7,240 nucleotides of DNA from Kiritimatiellia bacterium (lineage in GTDB: Bacteria; Verrucomicrobiota; Kiritimatiellia; RFP12; UBA1067). A program made the position numbers and the translations under genes. The stretch spans positions 1 through 7,240 of the forward strand of contig JAGOBZ010000161.1 of NCBI GenBank assembly GCA_017999015.1, given 5' to 3'. Under the pieces are notes generated by a model that searched no databases, was not told the DNA's origin, and saw only the letters and a list, made by a program, of their open reading frames with translations. How positions within the stretch are numbered: position 1 is the first letter of the stretch; every line of letters starts with the position of its first letter. Shown piece by piece: positions 6,212 through 7,240 of this stretch.

Positions 6212-6640
6212 ATGACAAGAACACGAAAAAGCACGATCACGGCGCTTATCATGGTGAAGGGTGCTCTCCTGCTGGGCGGCTGTGCGAGCTTCAGTAACAA
6301 GATCGCGCAACAAGATATCCCGTTGGAGATGCTGAGGACGACCGCGACTTATGACATTATCGGAGACGCGACTGGGACAGCAACAGGCGGCAAGCTTTTC
6401 GGATTCATCTCGATCGGGGGTGAGGAAAAGTACGGCCAACTCGGTAACATGATTCTGGTCAGCCCGGTCGAAAAGGCGGCCGTGTACAATGCGATCGAAT
6501 CCGTGCCGACCGCCGACGCCCTGCTGGATCATCTGACCGAGAAGATCACCGAAACCCATGCTGTTTGCTCCCTGTTGTTGTTCGCCGGCCGCTCCGGCGA
6601 CCGGAAGCCGGCGTCTGGCATGAAAATGCCACTTCCATGA
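6212..6640 (+). CDS. Small lipoprotein of unknown function
   Basis: This 142-residue protein has a basic N-terminus (MTRTRKS), a hydrophobic segment and the lipobox LGGC, so Cys24 would be lipidated. Ala at +2 predicts outer-membrane sorting. The mature part begins ASFSNKIAQQDIPLEMLRTT, then ATYDIIGDATGTATGGKLFGF, KYGQLGNM and SPVEKAAVYNAIESVPTADALL. I associate this arrangement with short, uncharacterised lipoproteins of Verrucomicrobia-like bacteria, but know no function and no formal family name. From about residue 113 (HLTEKITETHAVCSLLLF...) the character changes: it becomes Arg/Lys/Gly-rich, ends GMKMPLP and overlaps two hairpins. A frameshift or replacement of the native C-terminus is possible. 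The gene has its own promoter and strong Shine-Dalgarno, and is convergent with efeO. Confidence 0.75.
   Translation: MTRTRKSTITALIMVKGALLLGGCASFSNKIAQQDIPLEMLRTTATYDIIGDATGTATGGKLFGFISIGGEEKYGQLGNMILVSPVEKAAVYNAIESVPTADALLDHLTEKITETHAVCSLLLFAGRSGDRKPASGMKMPLP
6582..6600 (+). repeat. GC-rich hairpin inside the 3' end of the lipoprotein gene
   Basis: TCGCCGG (6582-6588) is the exact reverse complement of CCGGCGA (6594-6600) around the loop CCGCT. The following CCGGAAGCCGGCG can form competing pairings with it. The structure lies inside the ORF, where a strong hairpin is not expected. Confidence 0.5.
6616..6631 (+). other. Hairpin with GAAA tetraloop near the lipoprotein stop codon
   Basis: TGGCAT (6616-6621) pairs perfectly with ATGCCA (6626-6631) around GAAA, a stable GNRA tetraloop. 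It ends six bases before the TGA at 6638-6640. No T-run follows, so it is not a canonical intrinsic terminator. It could protect the 3' end of the message. Confidence 0.4.
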
Positions 6641-6659
6641 ATAACAGACGCGGGAGGAC

Positions 6660-6682
6660 CGCGCCAGCCAATGGGCGGCGCG
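6660..6682. terminator. Hairpin between convergent genes, possible two-way terminator
   Basis: CGCGCC-A-GCC and GGC-GGCGCG pair to give nine base pairs with one bulged A and the loop AATG, in the 60-base gap between the lipoprotein gene and efeO. Position favours a shared terminator, but no T-run flanks it on either strand, so the assignment is weak. Confidence 0.3.
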
Positions 6683-6700
6683 ATCCGGGCGGCGGCTGCC

Positions 6701-7240
6701 TCAGTCGAGGCCGAGCTTGCCGCGAAGGGTCGAGAGATCCTCGGCCAGCGTGTTCACCGCGCTCGCCAGTTGCACCCGGTCGGCTTCGGTCAGGTGATCG
6801 TAGGTCACATAGCCCTCGCCGTCGCGGTACTTTTCGAGGATGCCGTCGATCGTGGCGAAATTGGTGTCGACCGTCGCGAGGAAGGCGTCGTCGTCCGGGC
6901 TCATCACCGGGCGGACGAGTTCCACGATCTTCTGCGAGCCGTCGAAATTGCCCCTGAAATCCCAGAGGTCGGTGTGGCTGTAGCGGTCCTCCTCGCCGGA
7001 GATCTTGGTGGCCGCGACCTCCTCCATCAACGCGGCGGCGCCGCCGACCACCACCTCGGGCGGGAAGGTCAGCCCCTCGATCCGTCCGGCGAGTTCGCGC
7101 ACATCGGCGAGGAGCTTGTCGGCGATCGGGTCCAGTCCCTCGGTGGTGCCCGTTTCCCACAGACCGTATTCCAGGCGATGAAAGCCGGTGAAGGCCGGAT
7201 CGGCCTCGGCCTGTTCGTGGTCGTCGGCGCGGCTGTCGAT
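6701..7240 (-). CDS. efeO: EfeO/EfeM-type imelysin-like (M75) iron-uptake protein, C-terminal part
   Basis: The frame enters from the window's right edge and ends at TGA (6701-6703), giving 179 residues. The family's hallmark GxHxxE motif is present as TGFHRLEYGLW (His at 7180-7178), preceded by the conserved ADDHEQAEADPAF-like segment. Downstream come FPPEVVVGGAAALMEEVAATKISGEEDRYSHTDLWDFRGN, the GSQKIVELVRPVMSPDD region and a helical C-terminus ending GKLGLD. EfeO is the periplasmic component of the EfeUOB iron uptake system, and the His and Glu of the motif are proposed metal ligands. The N-terminal cupredoxin domain that separates EfeO from the shorter EfeM would lie outside the window, so the subtype is open. 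EfeU and EfeB are not visible and would have to lie upstream of it, to the right. An internal GTG at 7102 is not the real start, because the motif precedes it. Confidence 0.92.
   Translation of the reverse strand: MDSRADDHEQAEADPAFTGFHRLEYGLWETGTTEGLDPIADKLLADVRELAGRIEGLTFPPEVVVGGAAALMEEVAATKISGEEDRYSHTDLWDFRGNFDGSQKIVELVRPVMSPDDDAFLATVDTNFATIDGILEKYRDGEGYVTYDHLTEADRVQLASAVNTLAEDLSTLRGKLGLD

Noticed and set aside
6546..7160. 204-codon minus-strand ORF overlapping efeO
   Set aside because: Arg/Gly-rich frame shadow of efeO, which carries the GxHxxE motif and runs in from the window edge.

Overview
The window looks like a GC-rich, Gram-negative-type chromosomal segment from an environmental bacterium. 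The best guess is the Verrucomicrobiota / Kiritimatiellota / Lentisphaerota group or a relative. This rests on a very large secreted CotH-kinase protein with lamin-tail domains, a small GC(A/S)-type lipoprotein, and a possible beta-helix remnant. There is no rRNA or marker gene, so the taxonomy is inference only.

Layout, left to right. (1) 1-2507, minus strand: most of a large secreted protein (835 residues visible, C-terminus beyond the window) with signal peptide, lamin-tail domain, CotH kinase domain and a second lamin-tail-like domain. Its frame runs off the window edge, so it is easily missed among the many shadow frames. (2) 2508-2829: a divergent regulatory region. Going left it holds a promoter and a 48-codon ORF that looks like the start of a secreted beta-helix protein and stops 25 nt before the CotH gene. 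Going right it holds a good sigma70-type promoter overlapped by an inverted repeat. (3) 2830-5877, plus strand: a compact TRAP transporter operon, made of a substrate-binding lipoprotein (dctP), an intercistronic hairpin and a fused small/large membrane subunit (dctQM). (4) 5895-6107, minus strand: a coding-like remnant of unknown origin with a weak YD/RHS-like pattern. (5) 6108-6211: a sharply AT-richer promoter region with a perfect TTGACA and a strong Shine-Dalgarno. (6) 6212-6640, plus strand: a small lipoprotein whose C-terminal third looks aberrant and overlaps hairpin-forming DNA. (7) 6701-7240, minus strand: the C-terminal part of an EfeO/EfeM-type imelysin-like (M75) iron-uptake protein, convergent with the lipoprotein gene.

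The only clear functional unit is the TRAP system. DctP would be anchored by lipid, capture a carboxylate-type solute in the periplasm and hand it to DctQM, which imports it by sodium symport. The substrate cannot be read from the sequence. The CotH protein, the lipoprotein and EfeO are separate transcription units with no evident link to it. I see no CRISPR array, tRNA, rRNA, integrase, transposase or recognisable defence system, and no convincing new system. The items most worth a second look are the two short remnants, the lipid-anchored DctP with its operator-like promoter, and the odd end of the small lipoprotein.
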